A stretch of 64,000 nucleotides of DNA from Torymus aiolomorphi (lineage: Eukaryota; Arthropoda; Insecta; Hymenoptera; Torymidae), in assembly GCA_036365515.1 (NCBI GenBank), contig CM070873.1, forward strand, positions 82,905,948 to 82,969,947, written 5' to 3'. This document shows, piece by piece, positions 1 through 13,249 of this stretch (positions are counted from its first letter, which is position 1; each line of letters begins with the position of its first letter). The notes beneath the pieces were generated by a model. It was not told the DNA's origin. It searched no databases and saw only the letters and a list, made by a program, of their open reading frames with translations. The position numbers were made by a program, and so were the translations under genes.

Positions 1-865
1 CCCGACGGGGCACGCATGGCACGGTCAAATTTAATATTTTACTATAGGTATTTTTCAATTCTTTTTTCAGTAAATAATACTTTAATAATTATGCCATAAT
101 AAAATTTTCAAAAATCAAATAATTAATCAATCTATTGAAAATTTAAAATTTTATTTTTATTAAGGAACATAACAATTTTTATTTTAAAATAAATTATTAC
201 ATTTTAATAAACGATTTTATATTATAAATTCCTTCTTATAAAATATGATCACAACATAATACTTTTGTTTGATTAACAAATTATTATTATTATTACAATA
301 AGTTTAAATTTAAAGATTTCGCATCATTTTCATCTATGTAGCATATTTGAAATACCTGACCATTGAAAAAGGCAATTTGAGTATCTACAATTGATTCTTC
401 AGGTATTACTTCTCTAAAGTAATTTTCATTATTTACGGAAGCTGAATTATTATTAACAATGGATAAATCAAGCTGATTTGTGTTTAAGTTTTCAAGTGGC
501 TTTTTTTCTACTCTAAATATAACTTAATACGCAGTCGAAATAAACGTTATTTACTTATTAATGTAATAATTGAAACTAAAAACTACTTAAAACTAAATTA
601 TTGCACTGCGTAGTTGTTAACCCATCTTGCTCCGTTTTTGGTTTGTAGGTTAGGTTAACCCGGCACATCAGCCATGCCGAAATTGGGAGCTCTCCCATGC
701 CAAACAGAGGGAGCACTCCAGTACTATGAGGAAGGCAGCTGCTGTGCCAAATTTTTTTTCAGTGGCAAAAAGAGCACACAAGTACGGACAGGCATACTAC
801 TAGAGACAAATACCCTATGTGTGAAATTTCAAAAAGAAAATATAATTTGAAGTAAAGGTTATTTA
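1..865. other. AT-rich left flank, no gene
   Basis: No open frame or recognised motif is seen here. The stretch is very AT-rich except for about 640-800, which is richer in GC and reads like a degraded dispersed repeat that I cannot name. A run of eight T followed by CAGTG at 752-764 matches the outer end of the inverted terminus at 39099-39111, in the same orientation. It could be the end of a second element, or chance. Confidence 0.5.
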
Positions 866-906
866 CACCGAAAAAAAAGATTCGTTGTTTCAACTAAATA
901 TTTAGT
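866..906 (+). repeat. Left inverted terminus of the satellite block
   Basis: It reads CACCG, eight A, GATTCG, then GTTTCAACTAAATATTTA. The reverse complement of 39071-39111 matches it over 41 positions with about five differences, including an identical A8 run. Confidence 0.6.
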
Positions 907-1434
907 AAAATATTTAGTAAAGTTATCTTTAGTTAAATCAACTAAATATTTCTCTGAAACAACTACATAAAGAGTAAAATCAACTAAATTATTTAGTTAA
1001 AATAATAATTAGTAAATTTAATTAAACATTTAGTTACTTCAAATATGGTATGGTTGATTCAATTAAAAGGTATCATTGAAAGAACTAAATTCATTTTCTT
1101 GAAACAAGAAAATAACTTCAAATAAATGTTTATTGTTCTTAGTAAAATCAATTGGTAGAGTTAACGAAATATTTACTTAAATCAAATAACTGAAATATTG
1201 ATGAACCCAATCTTTAAAAACAAATAAATGTTTGTCTGAAACAACTACATATTTGGTTGATTTAAACAATTAAAAACAAGGAAATATCTCCGACACATTA
1301 ACTAAACCATTCATTCCTTTAACAAATATTTTGTTAACTCAACTATTTATTTAGTAACTTCGACAGCATGATTTTGTTCAACTAGCTAAAGGATTTATTA
1401 AAGAATCGAATCCTAATTTACAAAATCTTTACTT
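907..1434. repeat. Degenerate ~21-bp minisatellite, left edge
   Basis: The motif AAATATTTAGT or close variants (TTTAGTTAAATCAACTAAAT) recurs at roughly 21-bp spacing with many substitutions and indels. It matches the units on the right edge (37941-39070) and the AAATGTTTAGTTAA-type words inside the 457-bp monomer. The degeneracy is what is expected at the edge of an array that escapes homogenisation. Confidence 0.6.
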
Positions 1435-4400
1435 GTTACTACTAACTATTTCATAGATTCAAATAAATAAATTAGTTGAAGTGCCAATATCTGTATATCC
1501 AAATATGTTGTCATTCTTACTAAATACTTACTTGTTTTGAAGAAACCTTTTATTTAACCGACAAGATATTTAGTAACTGCAACTAACAGGTTTGCAATAT
1601 GAACCAAAATGATTCGTTAATTTTCTTCTCTCGTCAATCAAACGTTTCGTTGATTTGACAAAATACTTTTTAGATCACAATAAATATTAATTAGGTTTAA
1701 CAAAATGTTTAGTTAAACAAGCACTACGACAATAAAAAAAACTACAAAACTATTTCCTTAACCCAACCAAAATTTAGTTAAAAACTTTCTCTTACTCTTA
1801 TTAAGTTACAATTAGTTGACTTGAATAAATGTTTGTACAACTATTTCCTTACCCCAACACAATATTGGTTAAAAAATTTCTCTCCCGATTTCTAAGTTAC
1901 AATTAGTCAACTTAAATAAATGTTTGTTAGGTCTAACTAATAAATTAGTTGAAATGCCAATGTCTTTGTATCCAAATATGTTGTCATTCTTACTAAATGT
2001 TTACTTGTTTTAAACAAATATTTTATTAAGCCGACAGGATATTTAGTAACTGCAACTAACAGGTTTTGCAATCTAAACAAAAATGATTCGTCAATTTTTT
2101 TCCCTCGTCAAACAAACGTTTCCTTGATTTGACTAAATATTTCGTAGATTACAATAAATAACTATTAAATTTAACTAAATGTTTAGTTAAAACCGCACTA
2201 TGATAACAAAAAAGTATGTAGTTAATTTGGCTACATATTTCTTTGTTTCAAATAAATCTTTGTTAAAAGGAGTAACTGCGTACTTCTATCTACAAAACTA
2301 TTCCTCACACCAACTAAATATTGGTTAAAAAATTTCTCTCCCGATTTCTAAGTTACAATTAGTCAACTTAAATAAATGTTTGTTAGGTCTAACTAATAAA
2401 TTAGTTGAAATGCCAATGTCTTTGTATCCAAATATGTTGTCATTCTTACTAAATGTTTACTTGTTTTAAACAAATATTTTATTAAGCCGACAGGATATTT
2501 AGTAACTGCAACTAACAGGTTTTTCAATCTGGACGAAAGTGATTCGTCAATTTTCTTCCCTCGTTAATCAAACGTTTCCTTGATTTGACTAAATATTTCT
2601 TAGAAGATACTAAATATTAATTTGATTTAACTAAATGTTTAGTTAAACAAGCACTATGACAATATAAAAGAATGTAGTTAATTTGACTACATATTTCTTG
2701 GTTTCAAATAAATCTTTTGTTAAAAAGGAGTAATTGCGTGCTTCTATCTACAAAACTATTTCCATACCCCAACAAAATATTGGTTAAAAAATTTCTCTCC
2801 CGATTTCTAAGTTACAATTAGTCAACGTAAATAAATGTTTGTTAGGTCTAACTAATAAATTAGTTGAAAAGCCAATGTCTTTGTATCCAAATATGTTGTC
2901 ATTCTTACTAAATGTTTACTTGTTTTAAACAAATATTTTATTAAGCTGACAGGATATTTAGTAACTGCAACTAACAGGTTTTTCAATCTGGACGAAAGTG
3001 ATTCGTCAATTTTCTTCCCTCGTTAATCAAACGTTTCCTTGATTTGACGAAATATTTCTTAGAAGATACTAAATATTAATTAGATTTAACTAAATGTTTA
3101 GTTAAACAAGCACTATGACAATATAAAAGAATGTAGTTAATTTGACGACATATATCTTGGTTTCAAATAAATCTTTTGTTAAAAGGAGTAATTGCGTGCT
3201 TCTATCTACAAAACTATTTCCATACCCCAACAAAATATTGGTTAAAAAATTTCTCTTCCGATTTCTAAGTTACAATTAGTCAACGTAAATTAATGTTTGT
3301 TAGGTCTAACTAATAAATTAGTTGAAATGCCAATGTCTTTGTATCCAAATATGTTGTCATTCTTACTAAATGTTTACTTGTTTTAAACAAATATTTTATT
3401 AAGCTGACAGGATATTTAGTAACTGCAACTAACAGGTTTTGTAATCTGAACAAAAATGATTCGTCAATTTTCTTCCCTCATTAATCAAACGTTTCCTTGA
3501 TTTGACTAAATATTTCTTAGACGACAATAAATATTAATTAGATTTAACTCAATGTTTAGTTAAACAAGCACTATGAAAATATAAAAGTATGTAGTTAATT
3601 TGACTACATATTTCTTGGTTTCAAATAAACCTTTTGTTAAAAGGACTAATTACGTGCTTCTATCTACAAAACTATTTGCTCACCCCAACAAAATATTGGT
3701 TAAAAAATTTGTCCCGCGATTACTAAGTTACAATTAGTCAACTTAAATAAATGTTTGTTAGATCTGACTAAAAAATTAGTTGAAATGCCAATGTATTTGT
3801 GTCCAAATATGTTGTCATTACTACTAAATACTTAGTTGTTTTAAACAACCATTATATTAAACCGATAAGATATTTAGTATCTGCAACTAACCGGTTTTGC
3901 AATCTGGACGAAAGTGATTCGATAATTTTCTTCTCTGGTCAATCAAACGTTTCCTTGATTTGACTAAATATTTCTTAGAAGATACTAAATATTAATTAGA
4001 TTTAACTAAATGGTTAGTTAAATAAGGACTATGACAATATAAAAGAATGTATTTATTTTGGCTACATAATTCTTGGTTTCAAATAAATCTTTTGTTAAAA
4101 GGAGTAATTGCGTGCTTCTATCTACAAAACTATTTCCTTACCCCAACAAAATATTGGTTAAAAAATTTCTCTCCCGATTTCTAAGTTACAATTAGTCAAC
4201 GTAAATAAATGTTTGTTAGGTCTAACTAATAAATTAGTTGAAATGCCAATGTCTTTGTATCCAAATATGTTGTCATTCTTACTAAATGTTTACTTGTTTT
4301 AAACAAATATTTTATTAAGCTGACAGGATATTTAGTAACTGCAACTAACAGGTTTTGTAATCTGAACAAAAATGATTCGTCAATTTTCTTCCCTCGTTAA

Positions 4401-7400
4401 TCAAACGTTTCCTTCATTTGACTAAATATTTCTTAGACGACAATAAATATTAATTAGATTTAACTAAATGTTTAGTTAAACAAGCACTATGAAAATATAA
4501 AAGTATGTAGTTAATTTGACTACATATTTCTTGGTTTCAAATAAATCTTTTGTTAAAAGGACTAATTACGTGCTTCTATCTACAAAACTATTTCCTCACC
4601 CCAACAAAATATTGGTTAAAAAATTTGTCTCGCGATTACTAAGTTACAATTAGTCAACTTAAATAAATGTTTGTTAGGCTGACTAAAAAATTAGTTGAAA
4701 TGCCAATGTCTTTGTGTCCAAATATGTTGTCATTACTACTAAATACTTAGTTGTTTTAAACAACCATTTTATTAAACCGATAAGATATTTAGTAACTGCA
4801 ACTAACCGGTTTTGCAATCTGGACGAAAGTGATTCGATAATTTTCTTCTCTCGTCAATCAAACGTTTCCTTGATTTGACTAAATATTTCTTAGATGATAC
4901 TAAATATTAATTAGATTTAACTAAATGTTTAGTTAAATAAGGACTATGACAATATAAAAGAATGTAGTTAATTTGGCTACATATTTCTTGGTTTCAAATA
5001 AATCTTTTGTTAAAAGGAGTAATTGCGTGCTTCTATCTACAAAACTATTTCCTTACCCCAACACAATATTGGTTAAAAAATTTCTCTCCCGATTTCTAAG
5101 TTACAATTAGTCAACTTAAATAAATGTTTGTTAGATCTAACTAATAAATTAGTTGAAATGCCAATGTCTTTGTATCCAAATATGTTGTCATTCTTACTAA
5201 ATGTTTACTTGTTTTAAACAAATATTTTATTAAGCCGACAGGATATTTAGTAACTGCAACTAACAGGTTTTTCAATCTGGACGAAAGTGATTCGTCAATT
5301 TTCTTCCCTCGTCAATCAAACGTTTCCTTGATTTGACTAAATATTTCGTAGATTACAATAAATAACTATTAAATTTAACTAAATGTTTAGTTAAAACCTC
5401 ACTATGATAACAAAAAAGTATGTAGTTAATTTGGCTACATATTTCTTTGTTTAAAATAAATCTTTGTTAAAAGGAGTAACTGCGTACTTCTATCTACAAA
5501 ACTATTCCTCACACCAACTAAATATTGGTTAAAAAATTTCTCTCCCGATTTCTAAGTTACAATTAGTCAACTTAAATAAATGTTTGTTAGGTCTAACTAA
5601 TAAATTAGTTGAAATGCCAATGTCTTTGTATCCAAATATGTTGTCATTCTTACTAAATGTTTACTTGTTTTAAACAAATATTTTATTAAGCCGACAGGAT
5701 ATTTAGTAACTGCAACTAACCGGTTTTGCAATCTGGACGAAAGTGATTCGATAATTTTCTTCTCTCGTCAATCAAACGTTTCCTTGATTTGACTAAATAT
5801 TTCTTAGATGACAATAAATATTAATTAGATTTAACTAAATGTTTAGTTAAACAAGCACTATGACAATATAAAAGAATGTAGTTAATTTGACTACATATTT
5901 CTTGGTTTCAAATAAATCTTTTGTTAAAAAGGAGTAATTGGGTGCTTCTATGTAAAAAACTATTTCCTTACCCCAAGAAAATATTGGTTAAAAAATTTCT
6001 CTCCCGATTTCTAAGTTACAATTAGTCAACTTAAATAAATGTTTGTTAGGTCTAACTAATAAATTAGTTGAAATGCCAATGTCTTTGTATCCAAATATGT
6101 TGTCATTCTTACTAAATGTTTACTTGTTTTAAACAAATATTTTATTAAGCCGACAGGATATTTAGTAACTGCAACTAACAGGTTTTTCAATCTGGACGAA
6201 AGTGATTCGTCAATTTTCTTCCCTCGTTAATCAAACGTTTCCTTGATTTGACTAAATATTTCTTAGAAGATACTAAATATTAATTAGATTTAACTAAATG
6301 TTTAGTTAAATAAGCACTATGACAATATAAAAGAATGTAGTTAATTTGACTACATATTTCTTGGTTTCAAATAAATCTTTTGTTAAAAAGGAGTAATTGC
6401 GTGCTTCTATCTAAAAAACTATTTCCTTACCCCAACAAAATATTGGTTAAAAAATTTCTCTCCCGATTTCTAAGTTACAATTAGTCAACGTAAATAAATG
6501 TTTGTTAGGTCTAACTAATAAATTCGTTGAAATGCCAATGTCTTTGTATCCAAATATGTTGTAATTCTTACTAAATGTTTACTTGTTATAAACAAATATT
6601 TTATTAAGCTGAAAGGATATTTAGTAACTGCAACTAACAGGTTTTGCAATCTGAACAAAAATGATTCGTCAATTTTCTTCCCTCGTTAATCAAACGTTTC
6701 CTTGATTTGACTAAATATTTCTTAGACGACAATAAATATTAATTAGATTTAACTAAATGTTTAGTTAAACAAGCACTATGACAATATAAATGAATGTAGT
6801 TAATTTGACTACATATTTCTTGGTTTCAAATAAATCTTTTGTTAAAAGGAGTAATTGCGTGCTTCTATCTACAAAACTATTTCCATACCCCAACAAAATA
6901 TTGGTTAAAAAATTTCTCTCCCGATTTCTAAGTTACAATTAGTCAACGTAAATAAATGTTTGTTAGGTCTAACTAATAAATTAGTTGAAATGCCAATGTC
7001 TTTGTATCCAAATATGTTGTCATTCTTACTAAATGTTTACTTGTTTTAAACAAATATTTTATTAAGCCGACAGGATATTTAGTAACTGCAACTAACCGGT
7101 TTTGCAATCTGGACGAAAGTGATTCGATAATTTTCTTCTCTCGTCAATCAAACGTTTCCTTGATTTGACTAAATATTTCTTAGACGACAATAAATATTAT
7201 TTAGATTTAACTAAATGTTTAGTTAAACAAGCACTATGACAATATAAAAGAATGTAGTTAATTTGACTACATATTTCTTGGTTTCAAATAAATCTTTTGT
7301 TAAAAAGGAGTAATTGCGTGCTTCTATCTAAAAAACTATTCCTCACACCAACTAAATATTGGTTAAAAAATTTCTCTCCCGATTTCTAAGTTACAATTAG

Positions 7401-10400
7401 TCAACTTAAATAAATGTTTGTTAGGTCTAACTAATAAATTAGTTGAAATGCCAATGTCTTTGTATCCAAATATGTTGTCATTCTTACTAAATGTTTACTT
7501 ATTTTAAACAAATATTTTATTAAGCCGACAGGATATTTAGTAACTGCAACTAACAGGTTTTTCAATCTGGACGAAAGTGATTCGTCAATTTTCTTCCCTC
7601 GTTAATCAAACGTTTCCTTGATTTGACTAAATATTTCTTAGAAGATACTAAATATTAATTAGATATAACTAAATGTTTAGTTAAACAATCACTATGACAA
7701 TATAAAAGAATGTAGTTAATTTGACTACATATATCTTGGTTTCAAATAAATCTTTTGTTAAAAGGAGTAATTGCGTGCTTCTATCTACAAAACTATTTCC
7801 ATACCCCAACAAAATATTGGTTAAAAAATTTCTCTCCCGATTTCTAAGTTACAATTAGTCAACGTAAATAAATGTTTGTTAGGTCTAACTAATAAATTAG
7901 TTGAAATGCCAATGTCTTTGTATCCAAATATGTTGTCATTCTTACTAAATGTTTAATTGTTTTAAACAAATATTTTATTAAGCTGACAGGATATTTAGTA
8001 ACTGCAACTAACAGGTTTTGTAATCTGAACAAAAATGATTCGTCAATTTTCTTCCCTCGTTAATCAAACGTTTCCTTGATTTGACTAAATATTTCTTAGA
8101 CGACAATAAATATTAATTAGATTTAACTAAATGTTTAGTTAAATAAGGACTATGACAATATAAAAGAATGTAGTTAATTTGGCTACATATTTCTTGGTTT
8201 CAAATAAATCTTTTGTTATAAGGAGTAATTGCGTGCTTCTATCTACAAAACTATTTCCTTACCCCAACAAAATATTGGTTAAAAAATTTCTCTCCCGATT
8301 TCTAAGTTACAATTAGCCAACTTAAATAAATGTTTGGTAGGTCTAACTAATAAATTAGTTGAAATGCCAATGTCTTTGTGTCCAAATATGTTGTCATTAC
8401 TACTAAATACTTAGTTGTTTTAAACAACCATTTTATTAAACCGATAAGATATTTAGTAACTGCAACTAACCGGTTTTGCAATCTGGACCGAAGTGATCCG
8501 ATAATTTTCTTCTCTCGTCAATCAAACGTTTCCTTGATTTGACTAAATATTTCTTAGAAGATACTAAATATTAATTAGATTTAACTAAATGTTTAGTTAA
8601 ATAAGGACTATGACAATATAAAAGAATGTAGTTAATTTGGCTACATATTTCTTGGTTTCAAATAAATCTTTTGTTAAAAGGAGTAATTGCGTGCTTCTAT
8701 CTACAAAACTATTTCCTTACCCCAACAAAATATTGGTTAAAAAATTTCTCTCCCGATTTCTAAGTTACAATTAGTCAACTTAAATAAATGTTTGTTAGGT
8801 CTAACTAATAAATTCGTTGAAATGCCAATGTCTTTGTATCCAAGTATGTTGTCATTCTTACTAAATGTTTACTTGTTTTAAACAAATATTTTATTAAGCT
8901 GACAGGATATTCAGTAACTGCAACTAACAGGTTTTGCAATCTGAACAAAAATGATTCGTCAATTTTCTTCCCTCGTTAATCAAACGTTTCCTTGATTTGA
9001 CTAAATATTTCTTAGACGATAATAAATATTAATTAGATTTAACTAAATGTTTAGTTAAACAAGCACTATGACAATATAAAAGAATGTAGTTAATTTGACT
9101 ACATATTTCTTGGTTTCAAATAAATCTTTTGTTAAAAGGAGTAATTGCGTGCTTCTATCTACAAAACTATTTCCATACCCCAACAAAATATTGGTTAAAA
9201 AATTTCTCTTCCGATTTCTAAGTTACAATTAGTCAACGTAAATTAATGTTTGTTAGGTCTACCTAATAAATTAGTTGAAATGCCAATGTTTTTGTATCCA
9301 AATATGTTGCCATTCTTACTAAATGTTTGCTTGTTTTAAACAAATATTTTATTAAGCTGACAGGATATTTAGTAACTGCAACTAACAGGTTTTGTAATCT
9401 GTACAAAAATGATTCGTCAATTTTCTTCCCTCGTTAATCAAACGTTTCCTTGATTTGACTAAATATTTCTTAGACGACAATAAATATTAATTAGATTTAA
9501 CTAAATGTTTAGTTAAACAAGCACTATGAAAATATAAAAGTATGTAGTTAATTTGACTACATATTTCTTGGTTTCAAATAAATCTTTTGTTAAAAGGACT
9601 AATTACGTGCTTCTATCTACAAAACTATTTGCTCACCCCAACAAAATATTGGTTAAAAAATTTGTCCCGCGATTACTAAGTTACAATTAGACAACTTAAA
9701 TAAATATTTGTTAGGTCTGACTAAAAAATTAGTTGAAATGCCAATGTCTTTGTGTCCAAATATGTTGTCATTACTACTAAATACTTAGTTGTTTTAAACA
9801 ACCATTTTATTAAACCGATAAGATATTTAGTAACTGCAACTAACCGGTTTTGCAATCTGGACGAAAGTGATTCGATAATTTTCTTCTCTCGTCAATCAAA
9901 CGTTTCCTTGATTTGACTAAATATTTCTTAGACGACAATAAATATTAATTAGATTTAACTAAATGTTTAGTTAAACAAGCACTATGAAAATATAAAAGTA
10001 TGTAGTTAATTTGACTACATATTTCTTGGTTTCAAATAAATCTTTTGTTAAAAGGACTAATTACGTGCTTCTATCTACAAAACTATTTCCTCACCCCAAC
10101 AAAATATTGGTTAAAAAATTTGTCTCGTGATTACTAAGTTACAATTAGTCAACTTAAATAAATGTTTGTTAGGTCTGACTAAAAAATTAGTTGAAATGCC
10201 AATGTCTTTGTGTCCAAATATGTTGTCATTACTACTAAATACTTAGTTGTTTTAAACAACCATTTTATTAAGCCGACAGGATATTTAGTAACTGCATCTA
10301 ACAGGTTTTGCAATCTGAACAAAAATGATTCGATAATTTTCTTCTCTCGTCAATCAAACGTTTCCTTGATTTGACTAAATATTTCGTAGATTACAATAAA

Positions 10401-13249
10401 TAACTATTAAATTTAACTAAATGTTTAGTTAAAACCTCACTATGATAACAAAAAAGTATGTAGTTAATTTGGCTACATATTTCTTTGTTTAAAATAAATC
10501 TTTGTTAAAAGGAGTAACTGCGTACTTCTATCTACAAAACTATTCCTCACACCAACTAAATATTGGTTAAAAAATTTCTCTCCCGATTTCTAAGTTACAA
10601 TTAGTCAACTTAAATAAATGTTTGTTAGGTCTAACTAATAAATTAGTTGAAAAGCCAATGTCTTTGTATCCAAATATGTTGTCATTCTTACTAAATGTTT
10701 ACTTGTTTTAAACAAATATTTTATTAAGCTGACAGGATATTTAGTAACTGCAACTAACAGGTTTTGTAATCTGAACAAAAATGATTCGTCAATTTTCTTC
10801 CCTCGTTAATCAAACGTTTCCTTGATTTGACTAAATATTTCTTAGACGACAATAAATATTAATTAGATTTAACTAAATGTTTAGTTAAACAAGCACTATG
10901 AAAATATAAAAGTATGTAGTTAATTTGACTACATATTTCTTGGTTTCAAATAAATCTTTTGTTAAAAGGACTAATTACGTGCTTCTATCTACAAAACTAT
11001 TTCCTCACCCCAACAAAATATTGGTTAAAAAATTGGCTCGCGATTACTAAGTTACAATTAGTCAACTTAAATAAATGTTTGTTAGGTCTGACTAAAAAAT
11101 TAGTTGAAATGCCAATGTCTTTGTGTCCAAATATGTTGTCATTACTACTAAATACTTAGTTGTTTTAAACAACCATTTTATTAAACCGATAAGATATTTA
11201 GTAACTGCAACTAACCGGTTTTGCAATCTGGACGAAAGTGATTCGATAATTTTCTTCTCTCGTCAATCAAACGTTTCCTTGATTTGACTAAATATTTCTT
11301 AGAAGATACTAAATATTAATTAGATTTAACTAAATGTTTAGTTAAATAAGGACTATGACAATATAAAAGAATGTAGTTAATTTGGCTACATATTTCTTGG
11401 TTTCAAATAAATCTTTTGTTAAAAGGAGTAATTGCGTGCTTCTATCTACAAAACTATTTCCTTACCCCAACACAATATTGGTTAAAAAACTTCGCTCCCG
11501 ATTTCTAAGTTACAATTAGTCAACTTAAATAAATGTTTGTTAGATCTAACTAATAAATTAGTTGAAATGCCAATGTCTTTGTATCCAAATATGTTGTCAT
11601 TCTTACTAAATGTTTACTTGTTTTAAACAAATATTTTATTAAGCCGACAGGATATTTAGTAACTGCAACTAACCGGTTTTGCAATCTGGACGAAAGTGAT
11701 TCGATAATTTTCTTCTCTCGGCAATCAAACGTTTCCTTGATTTGACTAAATATTTCTTAGACGACAATAAATATTAATTAGATTTAACTAAATGTTTAGT
11801 TAAACAAGCACTATGACAATATAAAAGAATGTAGTTAATTTGACTACATATTTCTTGGTTTCAAATAAATCTTTTGTTAAAAAGGAGTAATTGCGTGCTT
11901 CTATCTAAAAAACTATTTCCTTACCCCAAGAAAATATTGGTTAAAAAATTTCTCTCCCGATTTCTAAGTTACAATTAGTCAACTTAAATAAATGTTTGTT
12001 AGGTCTAACTAATAAATTAGTTGAAATGCCAATGTCTTTGTATCCAAATATGTTGTCATTCTTACTAAATGTTTACTTGTTTTAAACAAATATTTTATTA
12101 AGCCGACAGGATATTTAGTAACTGCAACTAACAGGTTTTTCAATCTGGACGAAAGTGATTCGTCAATTTTCTTCCCTCGTTAATCAAACGTTTCCTTGAT
12201 TTGACTAAATATTTCTTAGAAGATACTAAATATTAATTAGATTTAACTAAATGTTTAGTTCAATAAGCACTATGACAATATAAAAGAATGTAGTTAATTT
12301 GACTACATATTTCTTGGTTTCAAATAAATCTTTTGTTAAAAAGGAGTAATTGCGTGCTTCTATCTAAAAAACTATTTCCTTACCCCAACAAAATATTGGT
12401 TAAAAAATTTCTCTCCCGATTTCTAAGTTACAATTAGTCAACGTAAATAAATGTTTGTTAGGTCTAACTAATAAATTAGTTGAAATGCCAATGTCTTTGT
12501 ATCCAAATATGTTGTAATTCTTACTAAATGTTTACTTGTTTTAAACAAATATTTTATTAAGCTGACAGGATATTTAGTACCTGCAACTAACAGGTTTTGC
12601 AATCTGAACAAAAATGATTCGTCAATTTTCTTCCCTCGTTAATCAAACGTTTCCTTGATTTGTCTAAATATTTCTTAGACGACAATAAATATTAATTAGA
12701 TTTAACTAAATGTTTAGTTAAACAAGCACTATGACAATATAAAAGAATGTAGTTAATTTGACTACATATTTCTTGGTTTCAAATAAATCTTTTGTTAAAA
12801 GGAGTAATTGCGTGCTTCTATCTACAAAACTATTTCCATACCCCAACAAAATATTGGTTAAAAAATTTCTCTCCCGATTTCTAAGTTACAATTAGTCAAC
12901 GTAAATAAATGTTTGTTAGGTCTAACTAATAAATTAGTTGAAAAGCCAATGTCTTTGTATCCAAATATGTTGTCATTCTTACTAAATGTTTACTTGTTTT
13001 AAACAAATATTTTATTAAGCTGACAGGATATTTAGTAACTGCAACTATCAGGTTTTGTAATCTGAACAAAAATGATTCGTCAATTTTCTTCCCTCGTTAA
13101 TCAAACGTTTCCTTGATTTGACTAAATATTTCTTAGACGACAATAAATATTAATTAGATTTAACTAAATGTTTAGTTAAACAAGCACTATGAAAATATAA
13201 AAGTATGTAGTTAATTTGACGACATATTTCTTGGTTTCAAATAAATCTT

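Noticed and set aside
647..660. Telomeric TTAGG repeats
   Set aside because: Only two adjacent near-copies occur (GTAGGTTAGGTTAACC), too few to be a telomeric tract.
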